Shown piece by piece: positions 1-7,919 of a stretch of DNA of 62,768 nucleotides; position 1 is the first letter of the stretch, and every line of letters starts with the position of its first letter. The position numbers were made by a program, and so were the translations under genes. The stretch is taken from NCBI GenBank assembly GCA_021790675.1, contig JAJYGN010000011.1, positions 1 through 62,768 on the forward strand, in the 5' to 3' direction. The notes under the pieces were generated by a model. It saw only the letters and a program-made list of their open reading frames with translations, did not search any database and was not told the origin of the DNA. This DNA comes from Actinomycetes bacterium. GTDB lineage: Bacteria > Actinomycetota > Acidimicrobiia > Acidimicrobiales > RAAP-2.

Positions 1-468
1 TGGTGCGAGCTCGAGTCGAATCGAGCGCGCCGAGGGACCACGACCGACCATCACGTCAAGGCGGCGGTCCTCCATGGCCGAATAAAGCACCTCTTCGACC
101 GCCCGGGTCAGGCGGTGAATCTCGTCAATGAAGAGCACGTCGCCCTCCGCAAGATCCGTGAGCAGCGCCGCCACATCGCCGGGGCGCGAGAGTACCGGCC
201 CGGCAGTCGTGCGCATCGTGGCGCCCATCTCGGCCGCCACGATGGCGGCGAGGGACGTCTTGCCGAGCCCCGGAGGGCCGGCGAAGAGGAGGTGGTCGGC
301 GACCTGGCCGCGTGAACGCGCCGAGCCGAGCACGATCTCGAGGTGTCCGACGAGTTCGCGCTGGCCGACGAAGTCGGCCAGACGCGCCGGGCGCAACGTC
401 GCGTCCATGACGACTTCGCGCTCGCTGGCGGCCACCAGTGAGGACTCCAGTTCAGTGTCGCGCCTCAC
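1..468 (-). CDS. ruvB: Holliday junction branch-migration helicase RuvB (3' part outside window)
   Basis: ATPase motor of the RuvABC complex that drives branch migration of Holliday junctions in recombinational repair. I translated the reverse strand from a GTG at 468, which overlaps the ruvA stop as GTGA. The 156 visible residues contain the RuvB opening ([12 protein letters not shown]), Walker A GPPGLGKT at about residues 64-71, Walker [10 protein letters not shown] at about 112-120 and the sensor region ending in [10 protein letters not shown]. The C-terminal small AAA and winged-helix domains lie beyond the left edge. It is the last visible gene of the ruvC-ruvA-ruvB operon. Confidence 0.96.
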   Translation of the reverse strand, partial: MRRDTELESSLVAASEREVVMDATLRPARLADFVGQRELVGHLEIVLGSARSRGQVADHLLFAGPPGLGKTSLAAIVAAEMGATMRTTAGPVLSRPGDVAALLTDLAEGDVLFIDEIHRLTRAVEEVLYSAMEDRRLDVMVGRGPSARSIRLELAP

Positions 469-1016
469 GATCGTCCCAATCGAGAGAGCGCGACGCGCAA
501 TGCGGCGGCCTCGCCGTCGGGGATGTCCACGTCGGCGAGCGCGTCGCGGATCTCGCTCGCCGAGTAGCCAAGGGAACGCAAGGCGTCGTCGAGATCACGC
601 GGCACCGCCACCGCATCGAGGGGCGCGACGACCTTGCCGCGCAGCTCGAGCACGATACGACTGGCCGTCTTGGCACCCACGCCCGGCACGGTCGCGACAG
701 TCTTGACGTCGCCCGCCTCGATCGCGCTGACCAATTGGGTCATCTCCATCGTGCGCAGCGCCGCGAGCGCGGTCGAGGGGCCCACCCCGGGGGTGGCGAG
801 GAGTTGGTCGAAGAAGTCCCTCTCTTCGGCCTCGAGGAATCCGTAAAGCAGGATGGTGTCGTCGCGAACGGCGGTGCGCACGTGTACTTCGAGCGACGAG
901 CCCACGGCCACCTCGCGGCGCGAGGCTAGGTGGACCTGATAGCCCACCCCGCCGACGTCCAGGATCACGAGCCCCGCGTCGTTGCGCCGCACCACCCCGG
1001 CGAGCCAGCCGATCAC
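465..1016 (-). CDS. ruvA: Holliday junction DNA helicase subunit RuvA
   Basis: RuvA binds the four-way junction as a tetramer and loads RuvB. The protein has 183 residues, close to the usual 190-200. It starts with the typical beta-barrel sequence MIGWLAGVV and carries the paired helix-hairpin-helix motifs ([15 protein letters not shown] and [16 protein letters not shown]), followed by the C-terminal RuvB-contact domain ([13 protein letters not shown]). The GTG start overlaps the ruvC stop (GTGA), and its own stop overlaps the ruvB start in the same way, so translation of the three genes is probably coupled. Confidence 0.97.
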   Translation of the reverse strand: MIGWLAGVVRRNDAGLVILDVGGVGYQVHLASRREVAVGSSLEVHVRTAVRDDTILLYGFLEAEERDFFDQLLATPGVGPSTALAALRTMEMTQLVSAIEAGDVKTVATVPGVGAKTASRIVLELRGKVVAPLDAVAVPRDLDDALRSLGYSASEIRDALADVDIPDGEAAALRVALSRLGRS

Positions 1017-1519
1017 GTGACCACCGGATAGCGCGACTCGAGACGCGCCACCATCAGATAGGTGATCGCCAGGGCCAGCGCGTCGGCTGCGTCGGGAGGA
1101 CGCGGCACTGAGCTAAGAGCACAGAGCCGAGCGACCATCCCCTGGACTTGGGACTTGCTCGCCGCGCCGTAACCGGCGACCGCGAGTTTGACCTCCTGAG
1201 AGGTGAACTGGCGCACCAGTGCGCCGCGCGCGCCGGCGAGCGCCACCGCGACACCGCTCGCCTGGGCGACGGGAATCGCGGTCTTCGCGTTGCGCATGAA
1301 AAAGACCCTCTCGACGACGACCACGTCGGGCGCGTACTGGTCGTAGAGCTCACCCAGGTCCGCGTAGATCTGGGCCAGGCGAGCCTCGACCGGGGCGTCG
1401 GGATCGGTCGCGAGCACGCCGGCCGTCGCCGCGCGAAAGGATTCGGGCCCCACGAGGCCCCCCTCGACGAGGCCGAACCCGCAGCGGGTCAGGCCTGGGT
1501 CGATGCCAAGTACGAACAT
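1013..1519 (-). CDS. ruvC: Crossover junction endodeoxyribonuclease RuvC
   Basis: Resolves Holliday junctions by symmetrical nicking. It has 168 residues, normal for the family. The RNase-H-like acidic active site is visible: Asp7 in LGIDPGLTRCG, Glu70 in VVVVERVFF, and Asp143/Asp146 in PPDAADALALAI. It is first of the ruvCAB genes and sits 39 bp downstream of yebC on the same strand, the common bacterial yebC-ruvCAB order. Confidence 0.97.
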   Translation of the reverse strand: MFVLGIDPGLTRCGFGLVEGGLVGPESFRAATAGVLATDPDAPVEARLAQIYADLGELYDQYAPDVVVVERVFFMRNAKTAIPVAQASGVAVALAGARGALVRQFTSQEVKLAVAGYGAASKSQVQGMVARLCALSSVPRPPDAADALALAITYLMVARLESRYPVVT

Positions 1520-1558
1520 ACGTTCGATATTACCCAGCGCGCACCGAAGACGGTGGAC

Positions 1559-2308
1559 CTACTCTTCGAGCGCGGCCAGGATCTCGTCGGCGACGTCGAA
1601 GTTCGCGTAGACGTTCTGGACGTCGTCGTGGTCGTCGATGGCGTCGATGAGCCGCAAGATCTTCTTGGCGTCGCTCGCGTCGCTGACCTCGATCTGGTTT
1701 TGGGCCTCGAGCGTGAGATCGGCCGACAGCACCTTCACGCCAAAGCCCTCGAGGGCGTCGCGAACCTTGCCCAAGTCCGTCGGTGCCGTGGTGACGAGGA
1801 AGTTGTCGCCGGTGGCTGCCATGTTCTCGCCGCCGGCCTCGAGAACCCACTCGAGGAGCTGGTCCTCGTCTAGGGGCCCAGCGACCTCGATCGCGCCCTT
1901 GCGGTCGAACTGCCAGGAGACTGCGCCCGGTTCGGCGATGGAACCGCCGTTCTTGGAGAACAGGTGCTTGATCTCGGCGCTGGTGCGGTTGCGATTGTCG
2001 GTGAGTGTCTCGACGATGACCGCGATCCCTCCGGGGGCGTATCCCTCGTAGGTCACGGGCTCGTAGCGCACGCCCTCGAGCTCGCCGGTGCCGCGCTTGA
2101 TCGCGCGCTCGATCGTGTCGATGGGCACCGAGGCCTCGCGGGCCTTTTGAAACATGGTGCGCAGACTGGCGTTGGCGGCGGGGTCTCCCCCACCTTCACG
2201 CGCGGCGACCTCCACCTGACGGATGATCTTGGCGAACACCTTGGCGCGAGCGCTGTCCTTGGCACCCTTACGGTGCTTGGTCGTTGCCCACTTCGAATGG
2301 CCGGACAT
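1559..2308 (-). CDS. yebC: YebC/PmpR family regulator (TACO1-like)
   Basis: 249-residue YebC-family protein. Members act as DNA-binding regulators, or as translation factors relieving ribosome stalling at proline stretches; the sequence cannot decide between these. The hallmark start SGHSKWATTKHRKGAKDS is intact, followed by the conserved IKRGTGELEGVRYEPVTYEG region and NRTSAEIKHLFSKNGGS. The ATG at 2308 is preceded by a good ribosome-binding site (AGGAGG), so this gene is leadered. It lies between pdxT and ruvC, as in mycobacteria. Confidence 0.95.
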   Translation of the reverse strand: MSGHSKWATTKHRKGAKDSARAKVFAKIIRQVEVAAREGGGDPAANASLRTMFQKAREASVPIDTIERAIKRGTGELEGVRYEPVTYEGYAPGGIAVIVETLTDNRNRTSAEIKHLFSKNGGSIAEPGAVSWQFDRKGAIEVAGPLDEDQLLEWVLEAGGENMAATGDNFLVTTAPTDLGKVRDALEGFGVKVLSADLTLEAQNQIEVSDASDAKKILRLIDAIDDHDDVQNVYANFDVADEILAALEE

Positions 2309-2339
2309 AGTTCCTCCTGCCCCGCAGGGCGCGTTAATG

Positions 2340-2924
2340 CTAGCGGTCGGCCAGGGACGTGACGAAGAGCTCGTGGACCCGTGTATCGCTCGTCAACTCG
2401 GGGTGAAAGGCGCAGCCCCACACTGAACCCTGGCGAACGAGCACGGGAAAGTCCCCGTCGCCGTGGTCGTGGGTGGCGAGCACGTCGACGGACTCGCCCC
2501 AGGACTCGATCTTGGGCGCACGGATGAAGACCCCGGGGACCTCGCCGAGACCCTCGACGTCAAGGGTTGTCTCGAAGCTGGCCACCTGGCGTCCGTAGCC
2601 GTTGCGGCGCACCGCGACGTCGAGCGCCGCGTAGCTCCACTGATCGGCGCGACCATCGAGCACCTGGCGCGAGAGCAGGATCAGCCCCGCGCACGTGCCA
2701 AAGACGGGCAGCCCCGACTCGATCTCCTTGGCCAGCGGCTCACGCAGACCCGACGTGGCGAGCAGGTGGGCGATCGCGGTGGACTCCCCGCCGGGCAAGA
2801 TCACACCGGAGAGATCCTCTAAGTGCTCGGCGCGACGCACCGCCACAGGTTCGGCCCCCAAGGCACGCAGAGTCGCGGTGTGCTCGCGCACGTCGCCCTG
2901 AAGGGCCAAGACGCCGACGCGCAC
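2340..2924 (-). CDS. pdxT: Pyridoxal 5'-phosphate synthase glutaminase subunit PdxT
   Basis: Glutamine amidotransferase (class I triad) that supplies ammonia to PdxS for one-step PLP synthesis. 194 residues. The glycine-rich GVILPGGEST loop, nucleophile Cys78 in VFGTCAGL, and a C-terminal FHPEL His-Glu pair near residue 173 make up the catalytic triad. The GTG start overlaps the pdxS stop by one base (TAGTG), indicating translational coupling of the two subunits of the 12+12 PdxST complex. Confidence 0.97.
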   Translation of the reverse strand: MRVGVLALQGDVREHTATLRALGAEPVAVRRAEHLEDLSGVILPGGESTAIAHLLATSGLREPLAKEIESGLPVFGTCAGLILLSRQVLDGRADQWSYAALDVAVRRNGYGRQVASFETTLDVEGLGEVPGVFIRAPKIESWGESVDVLATHDHGDGDFPVLVRQGSVWGCAFHPELTSDTRVHELFVTSLADR

Positions 2925-3814
2925 TACCAGCCGCGTTCGGCCAGGCGCTGCTCGAGTGTCGCGGTCTCGGCTCCGCGCATCGCCGCGCCGAGTCCGGTCG
3001 AGACCTTGGCCACGACGTCGGCGTCGCGGAAGTGGGTGGTGGCTTCAACGATCGCGTGGGCCATGCGCGTGGGGTCCTCGCTCTTGAAGATCCCTGAGCC
3101 CACGAAGACGGCCTCGGCGCCGAGCTGCAGGACGAGCGACGCGTCGGCCGGGGTGGAGATGCCCCCGGCGCAGAACATCGGCACGGGCAGGTGCCCCGTC
3201 TCTGCCACCTCGCGCACCAGGGGCAGTGGCGCACCCAGGTCCTTGGCCAGGGCGAAGAGCTCGGAGGAGTCAGCACTCTGGAGGCGTCGCATCTGGGCGT
3301 TGATCGTGCGCAGGTGGCGCACGGCCTCGACGACGTTGCCGGTGCCGGCCTCGCCCTTGGAGCGGATCAGGCACGCGCCCTCGCCGATGCGCCGCAGCGC
3401 CTCGCCGAGGTTGGTCGCCCCGCAGACGAAGGGCACCGTGAAGGCCCACTTGTCGATGTGGTTCTCCTCGTCGGCCGGGGTGAGCACCTCGGACTCGTCG
3501 ATGTAATCCACGTTGAGCGCCTGGAGGATCTGGGCCTCGGCGAAGTGTCCGATGCGTGCCTTGGCCATGACCGGGATCGTCACGGTCGCCTGGATCTCCT
3601 GGATCATCTGCGGATCGGACATGCGCGCGACGCCGCCGTCGCGACGGATGTCACTCGGCACGCGCTCGAGCGCCATGACGGCGACCGCGCCGGCGTCCTC
3701 GGCGATCTTGGCCTGCTCGGGGTTGACCACATCCATGATCACTCCCCCCCGCAGCATGTCGGCCAGGCCGCGCTTGACGAGTTGGCTACCGGTGGAAGAG
3801 GTCTCTGGGCTCAT
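2924..3814 (-). CDS. pdxS: Pyridoxal 5'-phosphate synthase lyase subunit PdxS
   Basis: Synthase subunit that condenses ribose 5-phosphate, glyceraldehyde 3-phosphate and PdxT-derived ammonia into PLP. 296 residues, the family's usual length. The TIM-barrel signatures are intact: [36 protein letters not shown] and [10 protein letters not shown] with the presumed Schiff-base Lys85. It is directly coupled to pdxT. The presence of both genes means vitamin B6 is made by the DXP-independent route. Confidence 0.98.
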   Translation of the reverse strand: MSPETSSTGSQLVKRGLADMLRGGVIMDVVNPEQAKIAEDAGAVAVMALERVPSDIRRDGGVARMSDPQMIQEIQATVTIPVMAKARIGHFAEAQILQALNVDYIDESEVLTPADEENHIDKWAFTVPFVCGATNLGEALRRIGEGACLIRSKGEAGTGNVVEAVRHLRTINAQMRRLQSADSSELFALAKDLGAPLPLVREVAETGHLPVPMFCAGGISTPADASLVLQLGAEAVFVGSGIFKSEDPTRMAHAIVEATTHFRDADVVAKVSTGLGAAMRGAETATLEQRLAERGW

Positions 3815-3837
3815 GGGCCCACTTTACCGGGCGTTTC

Positions 3838-4731
3838 TCACCACTCTTCGAGGGCGGCCGCGCGCACCGTGACGTCGTCGAGGTCCGAGAAGTCGGTGGC
3901 GCGCCCCGAGGCCGGGTTGAACCAGACCCCGTGCCACTGGGCGTAAGTCTCCCCGGCGAAGAACGAGGTGCTCGCCACGGCCTGGTTCGCGCAGCGCCGT
4001 AGCGCCGCGGCCAGTCCCAACGGGTAGCGGATCGTGGCCGCGGCCACCTCGTCGGCGCGGTAGGCGCTGGCGGGGCTGTAGAGCTCGCGGCGGACCTCGT
4101 CGCTGACGTTGGCGAGCGCCGCCGCACTCTGGCGCTCGAGCAGCCCCAGGCGGTGTCGGGCCAAGCAGTGCGCGACCACGCCCTCGATCTCGATGAGATC
4201 GAAGTCGTGCACCGCGGCGACCGTGATGAAGAAGTTCAACCCGGACCCATTCGGCACCAGGGCGGCGTTGTAGACCGGATCGTCGACGATGACGGCCTCG
4301 ACGCCGTCGACGCCAAAGGTGGCCGTCAGGCGCTCGATGATCGTGTCCAGGCGGGCTCGGTCGGTCGACGTGCCGGCCACGCGGAAGGTCTCGCGCATCG
4401 TGGCGCCAAGGCGCTGGCCCTGACGTTCGATACCCACCAGCGAGCGACGCAGGTCCCAGGCGTAGACGAGGGCGATGAGAACAGCGAGTACCGGCAGCCA
4501 CACGCTGACCGAGAAGAGGGCGACGAGCACGACGACCGCGACGCCCACGGTAATCGACGCCGGGATCTTGCGGCGGATCGCGAAGCGGCGCAGGGCCACC
4601 GCGTTGGCGTGGCGCTCGCCGGCCGAGGGCACGTAGGGGCTCTGCCAGGTCGGGTCGAGCACGGGAGCTACGTAGGGGGTCCCCTCTCGATGCTGTGACC
4701 GGCGCGAGCGCGGTCGATTCTTGGTGGCCAC
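3838..4731 (-). CDS. Membrane-anchored M48-like protein with lost HExxH motif
   Basis: 297-residue protein of unknown function. A basic N-terminus (1-55) precedes one or two membrane segments at about 58-92. Residues 140-200 resemble the core of M48 peptidases: a segment like VDDPVYNAALVPNGSG, then an IEIEGVVAHCLARHRLG helix where the family normally has EGVLAHELAHI. The zinc-binding HExxH is therefore HCLAR (188-192): the catalytic Glu is Cys and the second zinc His is Arg. Activity as a zinc peptidase is unlikely, so a scaffold or regulatory role is my inference. It lies between pimA (9 bp) and pdxS (23 bp) in the same operon, starting with a GTG. Confidence 0.7.
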   Translation of the reverse strand: MATKNRPRSRRSQHREGTPYVAPVLDPTWQSPYVPSAGERHANAVALRRFAIRRKIPASITVGVAVVVLVALFSVSVWLPVLAVLIALVYAWDLRRSLVGIERQGQRLGATMRETFRVAGTSTDRARLDTIIERLTATFGVDGVEAVIVDDPVYNAALVPNGSGLNFFITVAAVHDFDLIEIEGVVAHCLARHRLGLLERQSAAALANVSDEVRRELYSPASAYRADEVAAATIRYPLGLAAALRRCANQAVASTSFFAGETYAQWHGVWFNPASGRATDFSDLDDVTVRAAALEEW

Positions 4732-4740
4732 GACACCAGG

Positions 4741-5847
4741 CTACTGGACGCGCGTAAATTCACCCCGAGCTCGCTCGTAGAGGCCCTCGTAGAGGTCCAT
4801 CAGATGCGACATCGACCAGTTCGCCGCGTGCGCGCTCGCCGCGGCGATGCTCTCAGGGGTGGTCGTGGCCAGCGCGACGGTAATGGCCTCTGAGAGGGCG
4901 ACGGGGTCGCCCGCGCGATAGAGCGTCGCGTGCCCGCCGGCGGCGTCGCGATAGCCCTCGATGTCCGAGGCCACGACCGGCACCTCACTCGCCATCGGTT
5001 CGAGAACGACGAGGCCGAAGCTCTCGCCGTAAGTGGAGGCGGCGACCGCCACGCTCGAACGGCGCAACAGGTCGCGCTTGTGCGCGTCGGAAACCGCGCC
5101 AAGAAAGCTGATGCGCTCGTCGTTACCCGCCAGCGCCTCGAGCTCGGCGCGCTGGGCGCCGTCACCCACAACGGAGAGTCGCCAAGGGGCCGCCGGGTGC
5201 GTCGCGTTGTGGATCTGGACCGCGCGGATGACGTCGCCTGCGCCCTTGCGCTCTTCGAGGCGGCCCACGAAGATCACCCGCACCTCCTCGGGCACCTCGC
5301 GGGCGAAGGTGCGAAAGCGTTCCGCCTCGAAGCCGTTAAAGAGCACGACCGGTGCGAGGGGCGCGGCCCCAGACCACGTGGCGGCCGCAGCCGGCGAGAC
5401 GGCGGCGGCGACATCGAGGCGAGTGGCGAGCGCGGCGAGCAGCGGACGGGTGAGACGCAGCGCCGGCCCCACACCGCTGCGATGCAGCGTGGCGACGGCG
5501 GGAGTTCGGTGGCGCCACAGGCTGGACCAGCCGATCAGCGGCGCGAAGGGCTCGTGGTAGTGCACGACGTCGGGGCGAAAGCCCTCGATGTCGCGCCGCG
5601 CGGCGACCGCGGCCGTCGGCGACAAGGTGAGGGGCGCCTTGGAGCCGTTCGCTGGCAAGGAGAGCCGCGCGCCGAATCGCGCCACGCGCGCCGGCGTGTC
5701 GTAGGTCGCATGGTCCTTCGCGTCGGGCGCCACCACGAGGACCTCGTAGCCACGACGGGCGAGTTCGCGGCTCATGGCGAGGACCTGCTCTTGGACCCCG
5801 CCCGGCACCGAGAGGGCGTAGGGCGAGACCAGTGCGATGCGACTCAC
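4741..5847 (-). CDS. pimA: Phosphatidyl-myo-inositol mannosyltransferase PimA-like (GT4)
   Basis: GT4/GT-B glycosyltransferase of 368 residues that likely transfers mannose from GDP-mannose to phosphatidylinositol at the inner face of the membrane. Seen: N-terminal SPYALSVPGGVQEQV loop, acceptor-side DVVHYHEPFAPLIGW, the IFVGRLEERKG segment opening the donor domain and the nucleotide-sugar motif ESFGLVVLEPMASEVPVVAS. The product assignment rests on context: pgsA, an acyltransferase and this gene overlap in series, as in the mycobacterial PIM locus. The GTG start overlaps the acyltransferase stop (GTGA). Confidence 0.88.
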   Translation of the reverse strand: MSRIALVSPYALSVPGGVQEQVLAMSRELARRGYEVLVVAPDAKDHATYDTPARVARFGARLSLPANGSKAPLTLSPTAAVAARRDIEGFRPDVVHYHEPFAPLIGWSSLWRHRTPAVATLHRSGVGPALRLTRPLLAALATRLDVAAAVSPAAAATWSGAAPLAPVVLFNGFEAERFRTFAREVPEEVRVIFVGRLEERKGAGDVIRAVQIHNATHPAAPWRLSVVGDGAQRAELEALAGNDERISFLGAVSDAHKRDLLRRSSVAVAASTYGESFGLVVLEPMASEVPVVASDIEGYRDAAGGHATLYRAGDPVALSEAITVALATTTPESIAAASAHAANWSMSHLMDLYEGLYERARGEFTRVQ

Positions 5848-6716
5848 GTAAAGCGCTCCTCAAGCACGTGCCACTGCTCGGGCGCGCGCCGGATCAGCTC
5901 CTCGAGCTCGGTGGCGATCATCTGGGTCACCCGGGTCACGTCGGCGCCGAGGCGGCCCTCGCGGACGACCTCGAGGGGCCCGCGCACGATCGCGTGGTGA
6001 TCAAGTCCCGGCCCCGAGTAACAGGCCGCCACCACGAGGGCCGCGCCGGTTCGCAGCGCCAGGGTCGCCGGGCCAGCGGGCAGGGTGACGCGACGACCGA
6101 AGAACTCAACCTCGACCCCGTTGCCCTGGATGTCGCGGTCACAGAGCAGGCCCACGATCCCCCCCGAGCGCAGTCGTCCCAGCAACACGGCACCAGCGCG
6201 CTCGTCGAGCGGGGCTATCTCTATGCCGATCTGGCGGCGTTTCTCGGCGAACCAGTCGAAGAGCTCGGGCGGATCGAGCACCTCGGCCACCGCGAGCATC
6301 GGCATGCCAAGTCGCGCCAAGAAGGCACCGCCCCACTCCCAGCTGCCCAGGTGCGGCAGCGCCACCACCACTCCCTTGCCCGCGCCAACGGCGGCGACCA
6401 GGTTTTCCTGGCCCTGGGTGATCGAAAAGCGTGACGAGATGACCGAGGGGGCGAGCGACGGCAGCTTCGCGCTCTCGGCCCAGTACTGGGCGTAGCTGTC
6501 AAAGGAGGCGGCCACGAGTCGCTCGAGGCGCGCGGGGTCGGCCCCCTCGCCCAGGACGACCGCCAAATTGGCCGCCACGACGCGCCGCTTCTCGGCGCTC
6601 ACTTTGTAAAAGATCCGTCCGCCCCCTCTCGCGAGTGCGCGATCGACCGATTCGGGCAGGGTTTCGAGCACCGCTCCCGCGGCCCGAAAGAGGGCGACGC
6701 GTACCCGTGGATTCAT
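5844..6716 (-). CDS. Phosphatidylinositol mannoside acyltransferase (LpxL/HtrB family)
   Basis: 290-residue lysophospholipid acyltransferase of the LpxL type, expected to acylate the mannose of PIM1/PIM2. The acyltransferase motif HLGSWEWGGAFLARLG (H-x4-E) is present, with a second conserved block LLCDRDIQGNGVEVEFFGR and LPAGPATLALRTGAAL. I place the start at the ATG at 6716 (MNPRVRVALF) because it overlaps the pgsA stop as ATGA. The longer frame would run far into pgsA, and its extra residues are Arg/Pro-rich and unconserved. Confidence 0.87.
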   Translation of the reverse strand: MNPRVRVALFRAAGAVLETLPESVDRALARGGGRIFYKVSAEKRRVVAANLAVVLGEGADPARLERLVAASFDSYAQYWAESAKLPSLAPSVISSRFSITQGQENLVAAVGAGKGVVVALPHLGSWEWGGAFLARLGMPMLAVAEVLDPPELFDWFAEKRRQIGIEIAPLDERAGAVLLGRLRSGGIVGLLCDRDIQGNGVEVEFFGRRVTLPAGPATLALRTGAALVVAACYSGPGLDHHAIVRGPLEVVREGRLGADVTRVTQMIATELEELIRRAPEQWHVLEERFT

Positions 6717-7381
6717 CAGTGACGCGACGAGCGCGTCAATCGACGCGGGCGACGGCCGCTGTGGGCGCGCGGGCGATACGCGTGGCTGCGCACGGGCTCG
6801 GGTCGAGCCGCGATCTGCCACACGCGCCAGAATCGGCCTGCGGCGGTCATCGCGGTCAGGGCGAGCATCAGCCACAGCACAGGAATGAAGATCGCGGTCG
6901 CGAGCAGGCCGACGCCGAGCAGGATCATCCGCTCAGCGCGCTCCATCAGACCACCCTTGGCGCTGAGTCCCAGGCTCTCGGCCTTAGAGCGCTGGTAGGA
7001 GATCAGGAACGTCGTCGTCAAGATCGCGAAGGGCAACAGCACGAGCTGACCGTGGTGGTGGGCCGTCAGGTAATAGGCCGTCCCGCCCAGGAGCAGGGCG
7101 TCCGAGACCCGGTCGATCACCGAATCAAAGAAGCTCCCGCGTTGACTAGCGCGATGCGAGGCCTTGGCGACCGCGCCGTCGAGCATGTCATGAAAGCCGG
7201 TCGCCGCCAGCAGGAAGATCGCCAGGTGGTGATGACCCACCGCGATCGCCCATGCGGTCGCGAAGGCAAAGACGAGTCCCGAGGCGGTCAGGGCGTCAGC
7301 GGAGAAACCGGCGCGCACGAGCCAGCGCCCCACCGGAGCGGTCGTCGCATCTATTCCCCTGCGGAATCTGCCGTCGAACAT
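6716..7381 (-). CDS. pgsA: CDP-alcohol phosphatidyltransferase (phosphatidylinositol phosphate synthase-like)
   Basis: 221-residue multi-spanning membrane enzyme that joins CDP-diacylglycerol to an alcohol, by context inositol phosphate. The family motif D-x2-DG-x2-AR-x8-G-x3-D-x3-D is read as DMLDGAVAKASHRASQRGSF followed by FDSVID. All four Asp are kept, but the usual Arg after Ala is Lys73. About six hydrophobic segments follow the usual pattern. Its stop overlaps the acyltransferase start, and the HIT gene ends 43 bp upstream. Confidence 0.9.
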   Translation of the reverse strand: MFDGRFRRGIDATTAPVGRWLVRAGFSADALTASGLVFAFATAWAIAVGHHHLAIFLLAATGFHDMLDGAVAKASHRASQRGSFFDSVIDRVSDALLLGGTAYYLTAHHHGQLVLLPFAILTTTFLISYQRSKAESLGLSAKGGLMERAERMILLGVGLLATAIFIPVLWLMLALTAMTAAGRFWRVWQIAARPEPVRSHAYRPRAHSGRRPRRLTRSSRH

Positions 7382-7424
7382 CAGGCCTCCGGTCTCAGAG
7401 CGAGTCTACCGGCCACGGACTCTC

Positions 7425-7919
7425 TCACGGGGCTGAAAGCGACGTGTGGACCTTGTGCCAGGTCGATTCCAGGGACTCCGGCAGGACCCGGGTTTCGCCC
7501 ACCGTGGTCATGAAGTTGGTGTCACCCAGCCAGCGCGGCAGCGCGTGGGCGTGCAAATGCTGGGGAATCCCGGCTCCTCCGGCCTGGCCCAGATTCATGC
7601 CGATGTTGAGTCCATCCGCGCCGTAGGCCGACTGCAGGGCCAGGACCGCGCGGCGCAGCGTGAGAAAGAGGTCGGCGTAGGAGTCCTCGTCGAGGTCCTC
7701 GAGGTCGGCGACGTGGGCGTAGGGCAGGATGAGCAGGTGGCCCGACCCGTAGGGGAAGGCGTTGAGGGCGACGTAGGTATGCGACGAGCGCCAGAGCACG
7801 CCGGTGCTCTCACTGACCTCCTGGGTTGCCAGCGTGCAGAACACGCAGCCGTCGCTCGGCGTCGTGGCGGAGCCGACGTACTGCTCGCGCCAGGCCGCCG
7901 AGAATCGTTCGAGGGGCAT
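7425..7919 (-). CDS. HIT family hydrolase / Ap4A phosphorylase-like
   Basis: 164-residue histidine-triad protein. The triad HLHAHALPRW (H-x-H-x-H) and an N-terminal CVFC zinc pair are intact. The mycobacterial gene in the same position (between thrS and pgsA) encodes a diadenosine tetraphosphate phosphorylase, so degradation of Ap4A, which aminoacyl-tRNA synthetases produce, is plausible next to thrS. The start is the ATG at 7919 (MPLERFSAAW), overlapping the thrS stop as ATGA. A longer frame to 8396 is antisense-like run-on into thrS. Confidence 0.9.
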   Translation of the reverse strand: MPLERFSAAWREQYVGSATTPSDGCVFCTLATQEVSESTGVLWRSSHTYVALNAFPYGSGHLLILPYAHVADLEDLDEDSYADLFLTLRRAVLALQSAYGADGLNIGMNLGQAGGAGIPQHLHAHALPRWLGDTNFMTTVGETRVLPESLESTWHKVHTSLSAP

